Counted from the stretch's first letter, positions 50,843 through 61,433 are shown. The stretch is 64,000 nucleotides of DNA from Nitrospira sp. (GCA_030653545.1 JAURZE010000038.1:186001-250000); one strand, 5' to 3'. Made by a program: numbers and translations. The notes: generated by a model not told the origin, from the letters alone.

Positions 50843-52291
50843 CTACGTCAACTTCCGTGGGTCGGCCGACGGCTCGAACAGCCCAAGTTGCATTTCCTCC
50901 GCCCGGGTAAATGCGATCGGATACTGTTCGGTGAAGCAGGCATTGCAATATTGCGAAGGCACACCAGGGGCCGATTGCAGCATCCCGTCCAGACTCAGGT
51001 AGGCCAGCGAATCCGCCGTAATGTATTTGCGGATCTCTTCGGTCGAATGATTCGATGCGATCAGTTCCTTCTTAGTTGGCGTATCGATGCCGTAGAAACA
51101 AGGCGAGACGATCGGCGGGGAGCTGATCCGCATATGGACCTCTTTCGCGCCGGCATTCCGCAACATCTTCACGATCTTCCGGCTCGTCGTCCCGCGTACC
51201 AGCGAATCATCGACCACCACCACCCGTTTGCCCATCAGTACCTCAGGAACCGCGTTCAACTTCACTTTGACGCCGAAGTGGCGGATGGATTGTTCCGGTT
51301 CGATAAAGGTCCGGCCGACATAGTGATTACGAATCAATCCCGTCTCGAAGGGGATCCCCCCGCCTTCGCTATAACCGAGCGCGGCCGGCACGCCGGAATC
51401 CGGCACGGGAATCACGATGTCCGCTTCCACCCAGGATTCCTTGGCCAATCGACGACCTAACGCCTTCCGCGTGGAATAGACCGCATTCGCACCATAGATT
51501 CGGCTGTCCGGCCTGGCGAAATAGACATACTCGAACACACACATAGCCGGATCGACTTTAGGAAACGGCCGGTGACTGTCGATCCCTTGATCGCTCAACA
51601 CCACGAGCTCGCCGGGCTCGATCTCGCGAATGTATTCGGCATCCAAGAGATCGAACGCGCAGGTCTCCGACGCCACCACCCAACTCCCCCGCACACGCCC
51701 CAAGCACAGCGGACGCAGGCCATGGGGATCGCGCACCGCAATCAACCCGTTATCCGTCATCAACACCAGCGAGAAGGCGCCCCGCACCTGATTCAACGCG
51801 TCCATGACGCGCGCCAGGAACGTGCTGGCCCGGGAATGGGCGATCAGATGGATGATGACTTCGGTATCGGACGTGGATTGAAAGATCGCACCGTAGGCTT
51901 CGAGTTCGTTGCGCAAGACCTGGGAGTTGATCAGATTGCCGTTGTGCGCCAGGGCCAGATTCCCGAAGGCAAAATTGACGTTGAAGGGCTGGACGTTCTT
52001 GAGATCGTTTCCGCCGGCCGTGGAATACCGATTGTGGCCGATGGCCATCCGTCCCGGCAGCTTCTCCAGCGTCGTCTTATTGTAGATATCCGCGACCAGC
52101 CCCATCCCCTTCTGGATATAAAACTGTTCGCCGTCGCCGGACACGATGCCCGAGGCTTCCTGTCCGCGATGTTGCAACGCATAGAGTCCTAGATAGGTCA
52201 GATTCGCGGCTTCTTCGTGGCCGAAGATGCCGAACACGGCGCATTCGTCGTGAAACTTGTCGGGCGAGATAATCGGAAGTTCTTTGTGCAT
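50843..52291 (-). CDS. purF: amidophosphoribosyltransferase
   Basis: First committed step of purine synthesis: PRPP plus glutamine to phosphoribosylamine. 482 aa. A short propeptide ([16 protein letters not shown]) precedes the catalytic Cys of the Ntn-hydrolase domain (C-A-V-F-G-I-F-G). The PRPP-binding loop [12 protein letters not shown] is present. Cysteines in the C-terminal half suggest an iron-sulfur type enzyme. Directly behind purL. Confidence 0.96.
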   Translation of the reverse strand: MHKELPIISPDKFHDECAVFGIFGHEEAANLTYLGLYALQHRGQEASGIVSGDGEQFYIQKGMGLVADIYNKTTLEKLPGRMAIGHNRYSTAGGNDLKNVQPFNVNFAFGNLALAHNGNLINSQVLRNELEAYGAIFQSTSDTEVIIHLIAHSRASTFLARVMDALNQVRGAFSLVLMTDNGLIAVRDPHGLRPLCLGRVRGSWVVASETCAFDLLDAEYIREIEPGELVVLSDQGIDSHRPFPKVDPAMCVFEYVYFARPDSRIYGANAVYSTRKALGRRLAKESWVEADIVIPVPDSGVPAALGYSEGGGIPFETGLIRNHYVGRTFIEPEQSIRHFGVKVKLNAVPEVLMGKRVVVVDDSLVRGTTSRKIVKMLRNAGAKEVHMRISSPPIVSPCFYGIDTPTKKELIASNHSTEEIRKYITADSLAYLSLDGMLQSAPGVPSQYCNACFTEQYPIAFTRAEEMQLGLFEPSADPRKLT

Positions 52292-52307
52292 AGTCGTACG
52301 AACCAGC

Positions 52308-54548
52308 TTATTCCTGGCTCAATCTCCGTTCCAGCGAAAAGCCCCAGCGATCGGCAATGGTCGCGACCGGGAGATCAATCGTCTTCGTCGTCGACCGCTC
52401 GTCTCCCACGTAGATGACCAGCGCCGCGTCCCCCACGGCTCCGACGACGGCAGCGGGAACGCCCAACCGCTGCGCCTGCGCCAGAATCGCCTGCCGTTGC
52501 GCCGGCTTGGCCGATACGATAATCCGTGACTGGCTTTCACCGAACAGCACTGAATCGATCCTCTGACGGCCAGGCGTTAATCGTACCACAGCCCCGCGCG
52601 TCTGATCCGGACCGGACATGCAGCATTCGGCCAGCGCCACGGCGAGTCCTCCATCGGAACAATCGTGGGCGGACTGCACGAGCCCGGAACGAATCAGCTG
52701 CAGCACGCAACTCTGCACCGCCTGCTCCGTCTCCAGATTCAGATACGGCGGAGAGCCCTGCTCGCGCGAATGCTGGACTTTCAGATATTCCGACCCGCCC
52801 AGATCCTCCCGCGTCGTCCCGAGCAGAATGATGTCGTCACCTTCGTTCCGGAACCATTGCGTCATCGTCTGATCGGCGGATTCGATGAGCCCTACCATCC
52901 CCAGCATCGGCGTGGGATAGATCGAGAGGCCGTTGGTCTCGTTGTAGAAGCTGACATTGCCGCTCACGATCGGAATCTTGAAATGCTCGCAGGCATCCTT
53001 CATGCCCTCGATCGCCATCACGAACTGCCACATGATGTCGGGGCGTTCGGGGTTGCCGAAGTTCAGGCAGTCCGTCAGCCCGATCGGCTCCGCGCCGGAA
53101 CAGGCGAGATTCCTCGAGGCTTCTGCCACCGCCAGCCGCGCCCCTTCATAGGGATTGAGCAGACAGTACCGGCTGTTGCAATCCACCGTCATCGCCACCG
53201 CTTTGTTCGTGCCCTTGATACGCACGACCGCCGCATCCGAGCCGGGCCGCACCATCGTATTCGTCCGCACCATGTGGTCGTACTGCTCGTATACCCAGCG
53301 CTTGCTCGCGATCGTCGGGGACTCCAAGAGCGCCAACAGAGCCGCATTCGCATCCTTCACATCGGGCAACGCGTCGTAATTCAAATTCGTAAGCATGTCC
53401 TGATAGCCGGGCGGCGAAAAGGGGCGTTCATAGCGCGGCCCGTCATCGGCCAGCGATTTCGCCGGAATCTCCGCGACGACTTTGCCTTGATCGAGTACGC
53501 GCAGAATACCGCTGCCTGTGACCTTCCCGACCACCGCCACATCCAGATCCCACTTCTTGCAGATCCGGATGCACTCCTCTTCCTTGCCGGCCTTCGCCAC
53601 CATCAACATGCGCTCTTGCGACTCGGACAACATGAGCTCATAGGGCGTCATGCCCGGCTCACGGCGCGGGACATGGGTCAGATCGAGATCGATCCCGTTC
53701 CCGGCCCGCGACGCCATTTCGCAAGACGAACTCGTCAGCCCCGCCGCGCCCATGTCCTGAATGCCGACCAGAAGATCGCCCGCCATCAGTTCGAGACAGG
53801 CTTCCAGCAAAAGCTTTTCCTGGAACGGGTCACCCACTTGCACCGTCGGCCGCTTCTTTTCCGATTGGTCATCGAAGGAATCGGACGCCATCGTCGCGCC
53901 ATGGATCCCGTCGCGCCCCGTCTTCGAACCAAAGTAGATCACCGGATTGCCGACACCGGCCGCGGTCCCGAGGAAAATCTTGTCCTTCTGCGCGACACCG
54001 AGGCAGAACGCATTCACCAGCGGATTGAGCGAATAGATGTCGTTGAATACGACTTCGCCGCCGACGGTCGGCACGCCCATGCAATTGCCATAACCGGCGA
54101 TCCCCGCCACGACACCTTTCACAATATGGCGGTTCTTCGCCGTATCCAACCCGCCGAAACGCAACGAATCCAGCAAGGCAATCGGGCGCGCCCCCATCGT
54201 AAACACATCGCGCAGAATTCCGCCCACTCCCGTCGCCGCGCCCTGATAGGGCTCGATGAACGACGGATGGTTGTGCGACTCCATCTTGAACACGACGCAG
54301 AGACCGTCGCCGATATCCACCACGCCGGCGTTTTCGCCGGGGCCCTGGATAACACGCGGCCCGGTCGTAGGCAGCTTCTTCAAATGCACCCGCGACGACT
54401 TATAGGAGCAATGCTCCGACCACATAACGGAAAACATCCCAAGCTCCGTCAGATTCGGCTCCCGCCCAAGGATCTCGACGATCTTTTTGAACTCGTCGTC
54501 CGTCAGATTATGCTGCGCGATCAGTTCTTTGGTAATAACAAGCGACAT
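52308..54548 (-). CDS. purL: phosphoribosylformylglycinamidine synthase subunit PurL (small type)
   Basis: 746 aa, the small PurL that needs separate PurQ and PurS. The N-terminal E-H-C-S-Y-K-S-S and [11 protein letters not shown], and the second-half [13 protein letters not shown] motif, are characteristic. It makes FGAM from FGAR, ATP and glutamine. purS, purQ, purL and purF follow in pathway-logical order on one strand. Confidence 0.96.
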   Translation of the reverse strand: MSLVITKELIAQHNLTDDEFKKIVEILGREPNLTELGMFSVMWSEHCSYKSSRVHLKKLPTTGPRVIQGPGENAGVVDIGDGLCVVFKMESHNHPSFIEPYQGAATGVGGILRDVFTMGARPIALLDSLRFGGLDTAKNRHIVKGVVAGIAGYGNCMGVPTVGGEVVFNDIYSLNPLVNAFCLGVAQKDKIFLGTAAGVGNPVIYFGSKTGRDGIHGATMASDSFDDQSEKKRPTVQVGDPFQEKLLLEACLELMAGDLLVGIQDMGAAGLTSSSCEMASRAGNGIDLDLTHVPRREPGMTPYELMLSESQERMLMVAKAGKEEECIRICKKWDLDVAVVGKVTGSGILRVLDQGKVVAEIPAKSLADDGPRYERPFSPPGYQDMLTNLNYDALPDVKDANAALLALLESPTIASKRWVYEQYDHMVRTNTMVRPGSDAAVVRIKGTNKAVAMTVDCNSRYCLLNPYEGARLAVAEASRNLACSGAEPIGLTDCLNFGNPERPDIMWQFVMAIEGMKDACEHFKIPIVSGNVSFYNETNGLSIYPTPMLGMVGLIESADQTMTQWFRNEGDDIILLGTTREDLGGSEYLKVQHSREQGSPPYLNLETEQAVQSCVLQLIRSGLVQSAHDCSDGGLAVALAECCMSGPDQTRGAVVRLTPGRQRIDSVLFGESQSRIIVSAKPAQRQAILAQAQRLGVPAAVVGAVGDAALVIYVGDERSTTKTIDLPVATIADRWGFSLERRLSQE

Positions 54549-54612
54549 CGACCCGTTCCTCTATTGACAATCCACTCGTCAGACTTACGGCCAGTGCTTC
54601 GCGACCACAGAC

Positions 54613-55311
54613 TTAGACTTTGACCTTCATCGCCTTGAGCAGCGATTGAAAGATCAGCTTCCCGTCCTGATTCCCCAATATCTCTTCCGCACAACGCTCC
54701 GGATGCGGCATCATGCCCAGCACGTTGCCCTCGGGATTGATGATGCCGGCGATATTGTCGAGCGATCCGTTGGGATTCGCCTCCGGCGTGACCTTCCCTT
54801 CCGGAGTGCAATAGCGCAAGACGATCTGGGCATTCGCCTGCATCGCCGCCAGCGTGACCGGATCGGTGTAGTAATTGCCGTCCGCATGGGCGACGGGAAT
54901 CTTCAACACCTGTCCCGATTCGCAGGCCTCCGTAAAAGCCGTGGCCGCGTTCTCCACCTTCACATGCACATCTTTGCAGATAAAGTGGAGCGACTTGTTC
55001 CGGAGCATCGCCCCGGGCAACAGACCGGCCTCCAGCAGAATCTGAAACCCGTTGCAGATCCCGATAACCGCCCCGCCGTCCTTGGCAAACGCCTTCACGG
55101 CGCCCATCACTGGCGAGAATCGCGCAATCGCGCCCGTGCGGAGATAGTCACCATAAGAAAACCCGCCCGGGAGAATCACTGCATCGATCCCCTTGAGCGA
55201 GGTTTCCTTGTGCCAGATCATCTGCACCGATTGCCCCAGCACATCCTGAAACACGTGCCGGCAATCGTGATCGCAATTACTGCCTGGGAAAACTATGACT
55301 CCAACATTCAT
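54613..55311 (-). CDS. purQ: phosphoribosylformylglycinamidine synthase subunit PurQ (glutaminase)
   Basis: 232 aa from the ATG at 55311 ([16 protein letters not shown]), 2 bp after the purS stop; the longer frame runs into purS. Catalytic Cys lies in G-I-C-N-G-F-Q-I-L and the His/Glu pair in M-M-P-H-P-E-R. It supplies ammonia to PurL. Confidence 0.96.
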   Translation of the reverse strand: MNVGVIVFPGSNCDHDCRHVFQDVLGQSVQMIWHKETSLKGIDAVILPGGFSYGDYLRTGAIARFSPVMGAVKAFAKDGGAVIGICNGFQILLEAGLLPGAMLRNKSLHFICKDVHVKVENAATAFTEACESGQVLKIPVAHADGNYYTDPVTLAAMQANAQIVLRYCTPEGKVTPEANPNGSLDNIAGIINPEGNVLGMMPHPERCAEEILGNQDGKLIFQSLLKAMKVKV

Positions 55312-55313
55312 GG

Positions 55314-55553
55314 CTAGACCAATTCGTAGCGATATTCTTCGATGATGGTGTTGGCCAGCAGCTTTTCGCACATCTGCTTCACCTGTGCGTCGGCTTTAGC
55401 CTTATCCGTTTCCTGTACGTCCACTTCCATATATTTGCCCACCCGCACATTCGCCGCATTCTTGAACCCGAGCGAATCCAGCGCATGCTCGATCGCCTTC
55501 CCCTGCGGATCCAGAATCCCCTGCTTCAACGTCACATGAATTTTCGCCTTCAT
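55314..55553 (-). CDS. purS: phosphoribosylformylglycinamidine synthase subunit PurS
   Basis: 79 aa, typical length. Start [18 protein letters not shown] and the later K-Y-M-E-V-D-V are family hallmarks. PurS bridges PurL and PurQ. It is the first gene of the purS-purQ-purL-purF group. Confidence 0.95.
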   Translation of the reverse strand: MKAKIHVTLKQGILDPQGKAIEHALDSLGFKNAANVRVGKYMEVDVQETDKAKADAQVKQMCEKLLANTIIEEYRYELV

Positions 55554-55614
55554 ACCATCCCTCTCTTCTTCGCTTCCTCTTGTCCTCTCTCACGGATTCG
55601 GTCAGGAGTGCTGT

Positions 55615-55696
55615 TTGACTGCGCGCATTGACCCAGCACCTTCCATTGGTCCCCTTACAATTGATCCCGCGTGCGCGATCAGCGAGCACAGGGACC
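55615..55696. repeat. palindromic intergenic repeat, family R2, copy 4
   Basis: CTGCGCGCATTGACCCAGCA and GCGCGATCAGCGAGCACAGG are the reverse complements of the two inner motifs of the copy at 22780-22890 with few changes. It lies between the small membrane-protein gene and purS. Confidence 0.6.
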
Positions 55697-55718
55697 ATGC
55701 ACACAAGCTTCACCCCTC

Positions 55719-55937
55719 CTACGCCCCTGTATCCGGCGGCTTCGACAACTCCGTCAAATGCCGCTTCGCCCACGTGATCCCCGCCATCAGGCCCACACCC
55801 AACAACGCAAGCGCCACAAAACCCAGACGATGCAGCGTCTTCTCCGTCACTATCGCAAACGCGACAATGCACGTCGTCCCGATCCCCAACGAAATAATGG
55901 GGCCGTTATCACGAACAAACATCACGAAGCGTCTCAC
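55719..55937 (-). CDS. small two-helix membrane protein
   Basis: About 72 aa from the GTG at 55937 (GGGGAGAAG upstream). Two hydrophobic helices (I-S-L-G-I-G-T-T-C-I-V-A-F, then F-V-A-L-A-L-L-G-V-G-L-M-A-G-I) are joined by a short turn. No family recognised. It sits between purC and purS with R2 repeats on both sides. Confidence 0.55.
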   Translation of the reverse strand: MRRFVMFVRDNGPIISLGIGTTCIVAFAIVTEKTLHRLGFVALALLGVGLMAGITWAKRHLTELSKPPDTGA

Positions 55938-55971
55938 TACTCTTCTCCCCTTCTCTCTCCCCTTACCCTTC

Positions 55972-56098
55972 GCGGGTGAGATGAGGTTGCTGCGCTTCCC
56001 TGCGCGCATGCACCGAGCATTGTCCGCAATCTCAATTCCAATTGAGTCCCGAATGCGCGGGGCGCGAGCAAGAAGCGCAGCAACCCCATCTTACCCGC
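55972..56098. repeat. large hairpin at the purC end, family R2, copy 5
   Basis: Outer arms of 27 nt (55972-55998 and 56072-56098) match at 25 positions in inverted orientation, for example TTGCTGCGCTTC / GAAGCGCAGCAA. The inner motifs TGCGCGCATGCACCGAGCA and TGCGCGGGGCGCGAGCA belong to family R2. The purC stop codon (56091-56093) is inside one arm, so the hairpin probably ends or protects the purC transcript. Confidence 0.7.
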
Positions 56099-56795
56099 AT
56101 ACTCTCTTCAACACTTCCTGATACGCCTCTTCAATCTTGCCCATGTCTTTCCGGAACCGGTCCTTGTCCATCGAATCGCCGGTCGTCATATCCCAGAAAC
56201 GACAGGTATCGGGAGAAATCTCATCGGCCAGGACCAGCTTGTTATGAAACACGCCGAACTCCAGCTTGAAGTCCACGAGCTGCATCTTCCGTTCGGCGAA
56301 GAACGGCTTCAGCACCGCGTTGATCTTGTGGCCCAAGTCCCGCAGATCCTTCAGCAAAGCCGGCGTCGCGATATTCATCAGCCGCAAATGATCGTCGTTC
56401 ACCAGCGGATCGCCGAGGGCATCGTCCTTATAATAGAACTCTACGATGGCCGGCTGAATCGGATCCCCTTCCTTCAGCCCCAGGCGCTTAGCCAGACTCC
56501 CGGCGATGACATTCCGCACCACCACTTCCACCGGGACAATCGTCACCTTCTTCGTGAGCATTTCCCGATCGCTGAGCCGCTTCACAAAGTGGGTGCGGAT
56601 GCCTTCCGCCTCGAGCAGCGTAAACAACCGCTCCGACACCTTATTATTGATGATGCCCTTGTCGACGATCGTACCGCGCTTCTGCGCGTTGAACGCCGTC
56701 GCGTCATCCTTGAAGTAATGGACGACTTCGTCGGCCCGCTCGGCGGTGAAAATCTTTTTGGCTTTGCCTTCGTAGAGCAGCGTTCCTGTCGTCAT
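56091..56795 (-). CDS. purC: SAICAR synthase
   Basis: Joins CAIR and aspartate with ATP. 234 aa, usual length. Diagnostic motifs are Y-E-G-K-A-K-K-I-F, V-P-V-E-V-V-V-R-N, L-V-D-F-K-L-E-F-G and D-E-I-S-P-D-T-C-R-F-W. The gene lies 23 bp behind chlorite dismutase. Confidence 0.97.
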   Translation of the reverse strand: MTTGTLLYEGKAKKIFTAERADEVVHYFKDDATAFNAQKRGTIVDKGIINNKVSERLFTLLEAEGIRTHFVKRLSDREMLTKKVTIVPVEVVVRNVIAGSLAKRLGLKEGDPIQPAIVEFYYKDDALGDPLVNDDHLRLMNIATPALLKDLRDLGHKINAVLKPFFAERKMQLVDFKLEFGVFHNKLVLADEISPDTCRFWDMTTGDSMDKDRFRKDMGKIEEAYQEVLKRVCG

Positions 56796-56818
56796 AAGAT
56801 TCCCTCGCTCGCCAGGCG

Positions 56819-57604
56819 CTATTGCGCCAACACTTCGATCAACTGATCCAACGACCGCACCGTGCCCACCAGCGTCGGATTGCCCATGCGCCGGTTGTGC
56901 TTGGCTTCCTTCACTCTATTCAACGCCAGGATCAGGGCATGAAACTCATCCGGCTTGGCCGTCTCAAAATAGGTGATGAAATCGAAATCATCAAGGCCGG
57001 TGGAATGATAGAGCTTCCGCTTCACCGTCTTCTGATAGGGCAGCGCCGCTTCGGTATGTTCCTGCATCATCGCAGCACGCTTCTCTTGAGGCAGCGACCA
57101 CCACTCCGTGTCTTTGCGGATCGGCAGTACCATGACATAGGGCCCCGATTCGCTTGAGCCCTTGAGATCCGATTTCAACTGTTCAGGAAATCCCGGCACA
57201 TAGTTAGGCTTCTTCGTGAGGCCATTGAGCAACACCACGCTTGAGAGATACCGGCCAAAGGCGCTGTTCTGCAGGTCCACCAGAAACTGCTGGGCATCCT
57301 TTAAATCCGTGGCGTGCACCCGCAACATAAAGTCGGCATGGTCCGACAGGCCGCGCATCAAATAGGTATCGATCGCCAATTTCTCCCGATGCTGCTCCAC
57401 GACCCCTTTGAAGGACGTGAGGTTGGCGATCCGTGTGGCCTGATCCAGCTTCCCCCAATCGGTCTCGATGCGAAACGCGGCAAAGGTGCCATACACCCCG
57501 GGTTCGCTCAGCAACTTGTCACGGTCGGACGCCGAAGCGGCGGTCACGCAACCGAGCAGAAACATCACACAGGCCAATCCGATTCCACACAGGCGATTCA
57601 TCAT
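56819..57604 (-). CDS. cld: periplasmic chlorite dismutase (Nitrospira type)
   Basis: Heme enzyme that splits chlorite into chloride and oxygen. 261 aa with a signal peptide ending A-A-S-A-S. The long (pentameric, lineage I) form is indicated by length and by its close resemblance to the Nitrospira defluvii enzyme as I remember it. The proximal His is in M-Q-E-H-T-E-A-A-L-P (about residue 183), and the distal Arg follows 13 residues later in T-V-K-R (about 196). Its start overlaps the purB stop by 4 bp (ATGA), so it is coupled to purB. Confidence 0.93.
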   Translation of the reverse strand: MMNRLCGIGLACVMFLLGCVTAASASDRDKLLSEPGVYGTFAAFRIETDWGKLDQATRIANLTSFKGVVEQHREKLAIDTYLMRGLSDHADFMLRVHATDLKDAQQFLVDLQNSAFGRYLSSVVLLNGLTKKPNYVPGFPEQLKSDLKGSSESGPYVMVLPIRKDTEWWSLPQEKRAAMMQEHTEAALPYQKTVKRKLYHSTGLDDFDFITYFETAKPDEFHALILALNRVKEAKHNRRMGNPTLVGTVRSLDQLIEVLAQ

Positions 57605-58941
57605 CGACGTCTCCTTCCGCTTTGCTTTCCTGCCGTAGATCCCGCCTTGCGACCGAACACCCGGCGATAGATCTGATCGAGATGGCGCAGATAGTATTTC
57701 GGATTGAAACAGGCGGCAATCTCGCTCTTCTTCAAGTGCTGCGAGATGAAGGGATCCTTCCCGACCAGTTCCTGCAGCCCGCCGGCCCCTTTCCAGGAGG
57801 CCATGGCATTCCGCTGCACCGCTTCGTACGACTCCTTGCGCTGCGCGCCTTTTTCAACGAGCGTGAGCAAGAGCCGCTGCGAATAGACCAACCCGCCGGT
57901 CAAATCGAGATTCCGCTGCATGTTGGCGGGATAGACCATGAGATCCTTGATGAGATCCGTCACCTTCGACAGCATGTAATCCATGAGGATCGTGCTGTCG
58001 GGCATGATGACCCGCTCCACCGACGAATGGCTGATGTCCCGCTCATGCCAGAGCGCCACATTCTCCATCGCCGCCAGACTATTCGCCCGCACGATCCGGG
58101 CGAGCCCGCAGAGATTCTCCGAAACGATCGGATTGCGCTTGTGCGGCATCGCCGAGGAGCCCTTTTGTCCCTCGGAAAAGAACTCTTCCGCTTCAAGCAC
58201 TTCAGTCCGCTGCAGGTGGCGAATTTCCGTGGCGATTTTTTCGATGCTGGCCGCCAGCAGCGCCAGCGCCGTGGCATAGGAGGCATGACGGTCGCGCTGC
58301 ACCACCTGATTCGACACCGGATCCGGCCGCAGACCCATCCTGGCGCAGACAAACTCTTCGACCTCGGGCCCCTGATGCGCGAAGGTACCCATCGCCCCGG
58401 ACAGCTTGCCGACGGCAATTTCCTGGCGTACCGCCTGGAGGCGCACCCGATGCCGGCACATTTCCTCGTACCAGATGGCGAGTTTGAACCCGAACGAGAT
58501 CGGCTCGCCGTGAATGCCGTGCGAGCGGCCGACCATCACCGTCATTTTGTGGCGCATCGCCTGGCGCTTGAGGATGTCGATCAATCCATCGAGACCCTCA
58601 AGAATCATGTCGAGCGCTTCAGTCATCTGCACGGCAAGCGACGTGTCGACGATGTCCGACGACGTGAGGCCCATGTGCAGAAACCGGTGTTCCGGCCCGA
58701 CCGTGTCCGTCAGGGATTCGAGAAAGGCGATGATGTCGTGCTTCGTGACTTTCTCGATCTGGGCGATCCGGGCGACATTGATCTTCGCCTTCTTGCGGAT
58801 CTTCGCGGACGTGCCGCGCGGCGCCTGCCCGGCCTTCTCAAACGCGGCGCAGGCCTGCAGCTCCACTTCCAACCAGATTTCATACTTATGCTTGAGCTCC
58901 CAGATGGCTTTCATCCTGGGTCTGGTATACCGTTCAATCAC
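57601..58941 (-). CDS. purB: adenylosuccinate lyase
   Basis: Acts twice in purine synthesis (SAICAR to AICAR, and adenylosuccinate to AMP). 446 aa with the signature loop G-S-S-A-M-P-H-K-R-N-P holding the catalytic Ser, and the N-terminal M-I-E-R-Y-T-R-P-R-M. The C-terminus ends in an Arg-rich G-R-R-R-R that overlaps the cld start. Confidence 0.97.
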   Translation of the reverse strand: MIERYTRPRMKAIWELKHKYEIWLEVELQACAAFEKAGQAPRGTSAKIRKKAKINVARIAQIEKVTKHDIIAFLESLTDTVGPEHRFLHMGLTSSDIVDTSLAVQMTEALDMILEGLDGLIDILKRQAMRHKMTVMVGRSHGIHGEPISFGFKLAIWYEEMCRHRVRLQAVRQEIAVGKLSGAMGTFAHQGPEVEEFVCARMGLRPDPVSNQVVQRDRHASYATALALLAASIEKIATEIRHLQRTEVLEAEEFFSEGQKGSSAMPHKRNPIVSENLCGLARIVRANSLAAMENVALWHERDISHSSVERVIMPDSTILMDYMLSKVTDLIKDLMVYPANMQRNLDLTGGLVYSQRLLLTLVEKGAQRKESYEAVQRNAMASWKGAGGLQELVGKDPFISQHLKKSEIAACFNPKYYLRHLDQIYRRVFGRKAGSTAGKQSGRRRR

Positions 58942-58954
58942 GACGCCTCCTGCC

Positions 58955-59073
58955 GGCTGCTGAAAAAGGCCCCCGCCTTTGTTCTCGGTCGTGTGTCTCC
59001 CTCAACGTACCTTCCAGGTACGCCTCGGAACCCGCACTCCCTGCGGCCTCGCCGAAGGCCTTTTTGACCAGCC
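58955..59073. repeat. palindromic intergenic repeat, family R1
   Basis: 119 bp flanked by GGCTGCTGAAAAAGGCC and GGCCTTTTTGACCAGCC. Its reverse complement shares the order of motifs with 60103-60223, including GAGGCGTAC ... GGTACGTTGAGG and ACCGAGAAC. It lies between nusB and purB. Confidence 0.8.
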
Positions 59074-59088
59074 GCATCATACGAATAG

Positions 59089-59538
59089 CTAGCGCTTCCA
59101 TATCGCCCGCTCGGGAGTCGCCCGCTTTTCAGCCAGCCGCACCTCCGTCGCCAGCACCTTATCCAGTACACCGTTCACAAACTTCGACGCTTCCTCGTCG
59201 CCGAAACTCTTGGCCAGCTCGATCGCCTCATCCATCGTCACGTTCGCCGGCACGTCATCCATCCACATCAATTCATAGAGACCCGCGCGCAGGATGTTCC
59301 GGTCCACGATGGGCATGCGGCTCACTTTCCAATTCGTCGCATACTTCGTCAGCAGAGCATCGAGATCTTTTTTCTTCTCCAGCACGCCTGCCACCAGTCG
59401 TTCGGCAAACGCTTTGGTCTCTTCGTCCGCGGTGAGCGGCTTCCAGAACTCGTCGAGCCACAGGCCCGGCTTGCCGTGAATGTCGTACTGAAACAAAATC
59501 TGGAGCGCCCGTTCGCGCGCTTCGTGGCGTGATCCCAT
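59089..59538 (-). CDS. nusB: transcription antitermination factor NusB
   Basis: 149 aa all-helical RNA-binding protein that forms the rRNA antitermination complex with NusE. Motifs [25 protein letters not shown] and [10 protein letters not shown] are standard. It follows ribH with a 2-bp gap, the common ribH-nusB arrangement. Confidence 0.95.
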   Translation of the reverse strand: MGSRHEARERALQILFQYDIHGKPGLWLDEFWKPLTADEETKAFAERLVAGVLEKKKDLDALLTKYATNWKVSRMPIVDRNILRAGLYELMWMDDVPANVTMDEAIELAKSFGDEEASKFVNGVLDKVLATEVRLAEKRATPERAIWKR

Positions 59539-59540
59539 AA

Positions 59541-60071
59541 CTAGGTGCTTTTCTTTCGTACGGTCCGCTTGGGACGGGGCGCGGCGGCCGTAGACGCCGG
59601 CGCCAAGACGTTCAGTTGCTTCATCACACTGGCCATTTCAATCGCCGACTTCGCCGCCTCGCCGCCCCGGTTGAACTTCGCCGTATCGGCGCGTTCGATC
59701 GCCTGCGCCACCGTCTCGGTCGTCAGGACGCCGAAGATGATCGGCACACCGGTCTCCAGCGATGCCTGCCCGATCCCCCGGCTGGCTTCATGACAGATAT
59801 AGTCGAAATGCGGCGTGTCGCCGCGAATCACCGCGCCGAGACAAATCACCGCGTCGAATCGCCCGGACTTGGCCAGCGTCTTCGCCACGAGCGGAATCTC
59901 GAACGCGCCCGGCACTCGGGCCACGTCGATGTCCGACTCCTTCACGCCGTGCTTCGTCAAACCGTCGAGACAGGACGAGAGCAACTTACTCGTCACAAAC
60001 TTATTGAACTTCGCGACGACCACACCGAACCGCATCCCCGTCGCATCATGCGAACCTTTACGCAGCTTCAT
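59541..60071 (-). CDS. ribH: 6,7-dimethyl-8-ribityllumazine synthase
   Basis: Penultimate step of riboflavin synthesis. The family core has [31 protein letters not shown] and the loop with the catalytic His. The protein is 176 aa, about 20 longer than usual, owing to an Ala/Pro/Lys-rich tail ([12 protein letters not shown]). Confidence 0.95.
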   Translation of the reverse strand: MKLRKGSHDATGMRFGVVVAKFNKFVTSKLLSSCLDGLTKHGVKESDIDVARVPGAFEIPLVAKTLAKSGRFDAVICLGAVIRGDTPHFDYICHEASRGIGQASLETGVPIIFGVLTTETVAQAIERADTAKFNRGGEAAKSAIEMASVMKQLNVLAPASTAAAPRPKRTVRKKST

Positions 60072-60102
60072 GACCTTCTCTTCATACGTTCAATTACTAT
60101 CA

Positions 60103-60223
60103 GGCTGCTCAAAATGGTCGTCCAGCAAGGCCGTAGGAGAGAAAAGACCGGAGGCGTACTCTCCGGGGTACGTTGAGGATCTTTTCAAACCGAGAACGCC
60201 GCTGGGGGCCATTTTCAGCAGCC
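60103..60223. repeat. palindromic intergenic repeat, family R1
   Basis: 121 bp between GGCTGCTCAAAATGG and CCATTTTCAGCAGCC. The interior has TCGTCCAGCAAGGCCG, GAGGCGTACTC, GGGTACGTTGAGG and GAGAACGCCGCTGG, matching the copies at 19100-19300 and 58955-59073. It starts 2 bp past the ribBA stop and could act as its terminator. Confidence 0.82.
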
Positions 60224-60224
60224 G

Positions 60225-61433
60225 TCACACCTTCTTTAAAAGATGTCCCATCTTGTTTTTCTTCGTGCGGAGATACCGCACATTCGCCTCGCGGGGGGCG
60301 ATTTCGATCGAGACCCGCTCCACGACTTTCAATCCATAACCTTCGATCCCGACGATCTTGCGCGGGTTGTTGGTGATCAGCTTGATCTGATGCAGGCCGA
60401 GATTGACGAGAATCTGCGCGCCGACGCCATAATCGCGTAGGTCGGCCTTAAAGCCCAGCCTGAAATTCGCCTCGACCGTATCGCTGCCTTCGTCCTGAAA
60501 CCCGTAGGCCTTAAGCTTATTCAACAAGCCGATGCCCCGGCCCTCTTGATTCAGGTAGAGCAACACCCCGCGGCCCTCGGCTTCGATGATCTGCATCGCG
60601 CGATGGAGCTGATCCCGGCAATCGCACCGGAGCGATCCCAGGGCATCGGCGGTGAGACAGCCGGAATGCACGCGGACAAGGGTCGGGGCCCCCCCGTTCA
60701 CTTTGCCCTTCACCAGCGCAATATGCGTCACATTGTCGACTTCGTTTTCAAACGCGACGGCTTCGAAGTCGCCGAAGATCGTCGGCATGCGGGCCGTCGC
60801 TGCTCGCTTCACAAACGTCTCGCGCTGCATGCGGTATTCGATCAAGGCCTTGATCGTCACCATTTTGAGCTTGTGCCGCTTGGCAAATTTGGCCAGCTCC
60901 GGCACACGGGCCATGGTGCCGTCTTCATTCATAATTTCGCAGATGACGCCCGCCGGCTGCAGCCCTGCTAGACGCGCGAGATCGACCGAGCCTTCCGTCT
61001 GCCCCGCCCGTTTCAGCACCCCGCCTTTTTGCGCCTTGAGCGGAAAAATATGTCCGGGCCTGGCCAGATCGGCCGGCTTGGATTTCGGATCGAGCGCCAC
61101 CTGAATCGTAGTCGATCGATCAGCCGCGGAAATCCCGGTGGTAATGCCTTTGCGAGCATCCACGGAGACGGTGAACGCCGTGCCGAAGGTCGCCGTATTC
61201 TCAATGGCCTGCGGCGGAAGCTGCAATTCTTCGCAACGTTCCGGAGTCAACGCCAGGCAGATGAGGCCCCGCGCATGCTTGGCCATGAAATTGATGGCCT
61301 GGGGCGTTACTTTGTCTGCGGCAATGACCAGGTCGCCTTCATTCTCGCGGTCTTCGTCATCGACCAGAATGATGCACTTACCCTTGCGAATGTCTTTGAT
61401 CGCGTCTTGAATCGTATTGAATGGATTAGGCAT
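60225..61433 (-). CDS. ribBA: bifunctional DHBP synthase / GTP cyclohydrolase II
   Basis: Supplies both precursors for riboflavin. 402 aa. Residues about 1-200 form the DHBP synthase ([11 protein letters not shown], acidic metal site). Residues about 205-402 form GTP cyclohydrolase II with the zinc cysteines in [14 protein letters not shown] and the R-E-x-R-G-I-G-type loop G-R-G-I-G-L. Both halves look active. Confidence 0.96.
   Translation of the reverse strand: MPNPFNTIQDAIKDIRKGKCIILVDDEDRENEGDLVIAADKVTPQAINFMAKHARGLICLALTPERCEELQLPPQAIENTATFGTAFTVSVDARKGITTGISAADRSTTIQVALDPKSKPADLARPGHIFPLKAQKGGVLKRAGQTEGSVDLARLAGLQPAGVICEIMNEDGTMARVPELAKFAKRHKLKMVTIKALIEYRMQRETFVKRAATARMPTIFGDFEAVAFENEVDNVTHIALVKGKVNGGAPTLVRVHSGCLTADALGSLRCDCRDQLHRAMQIIEAEGRGVLLYLNQEGRGIGLLNKLKAYGFQDEGSDTVEANFRLGFKADLRDYGVGAQILVNLGLHQIKLITNNPRKIVGIEGYGLKVVERVSIEIAPREANVRYLRTKKNKMGHLLKKV

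Noticed and set aside
50843-52291. PurF considered as a possible Ntn-type cyclase for the peptide locus
   Set aside because: It has all features of normal amidophosphoribosyltransferase and sits in the purine gene group.
52665-54623. A 652-codon plus-strand open frame opposite purL
   Set aside because: It is the shadow of a GC-rich gene: the minus strand encodes a complete PurL, and the plus frame has no start signal and only His/Arg-rich low-complexity sequence.
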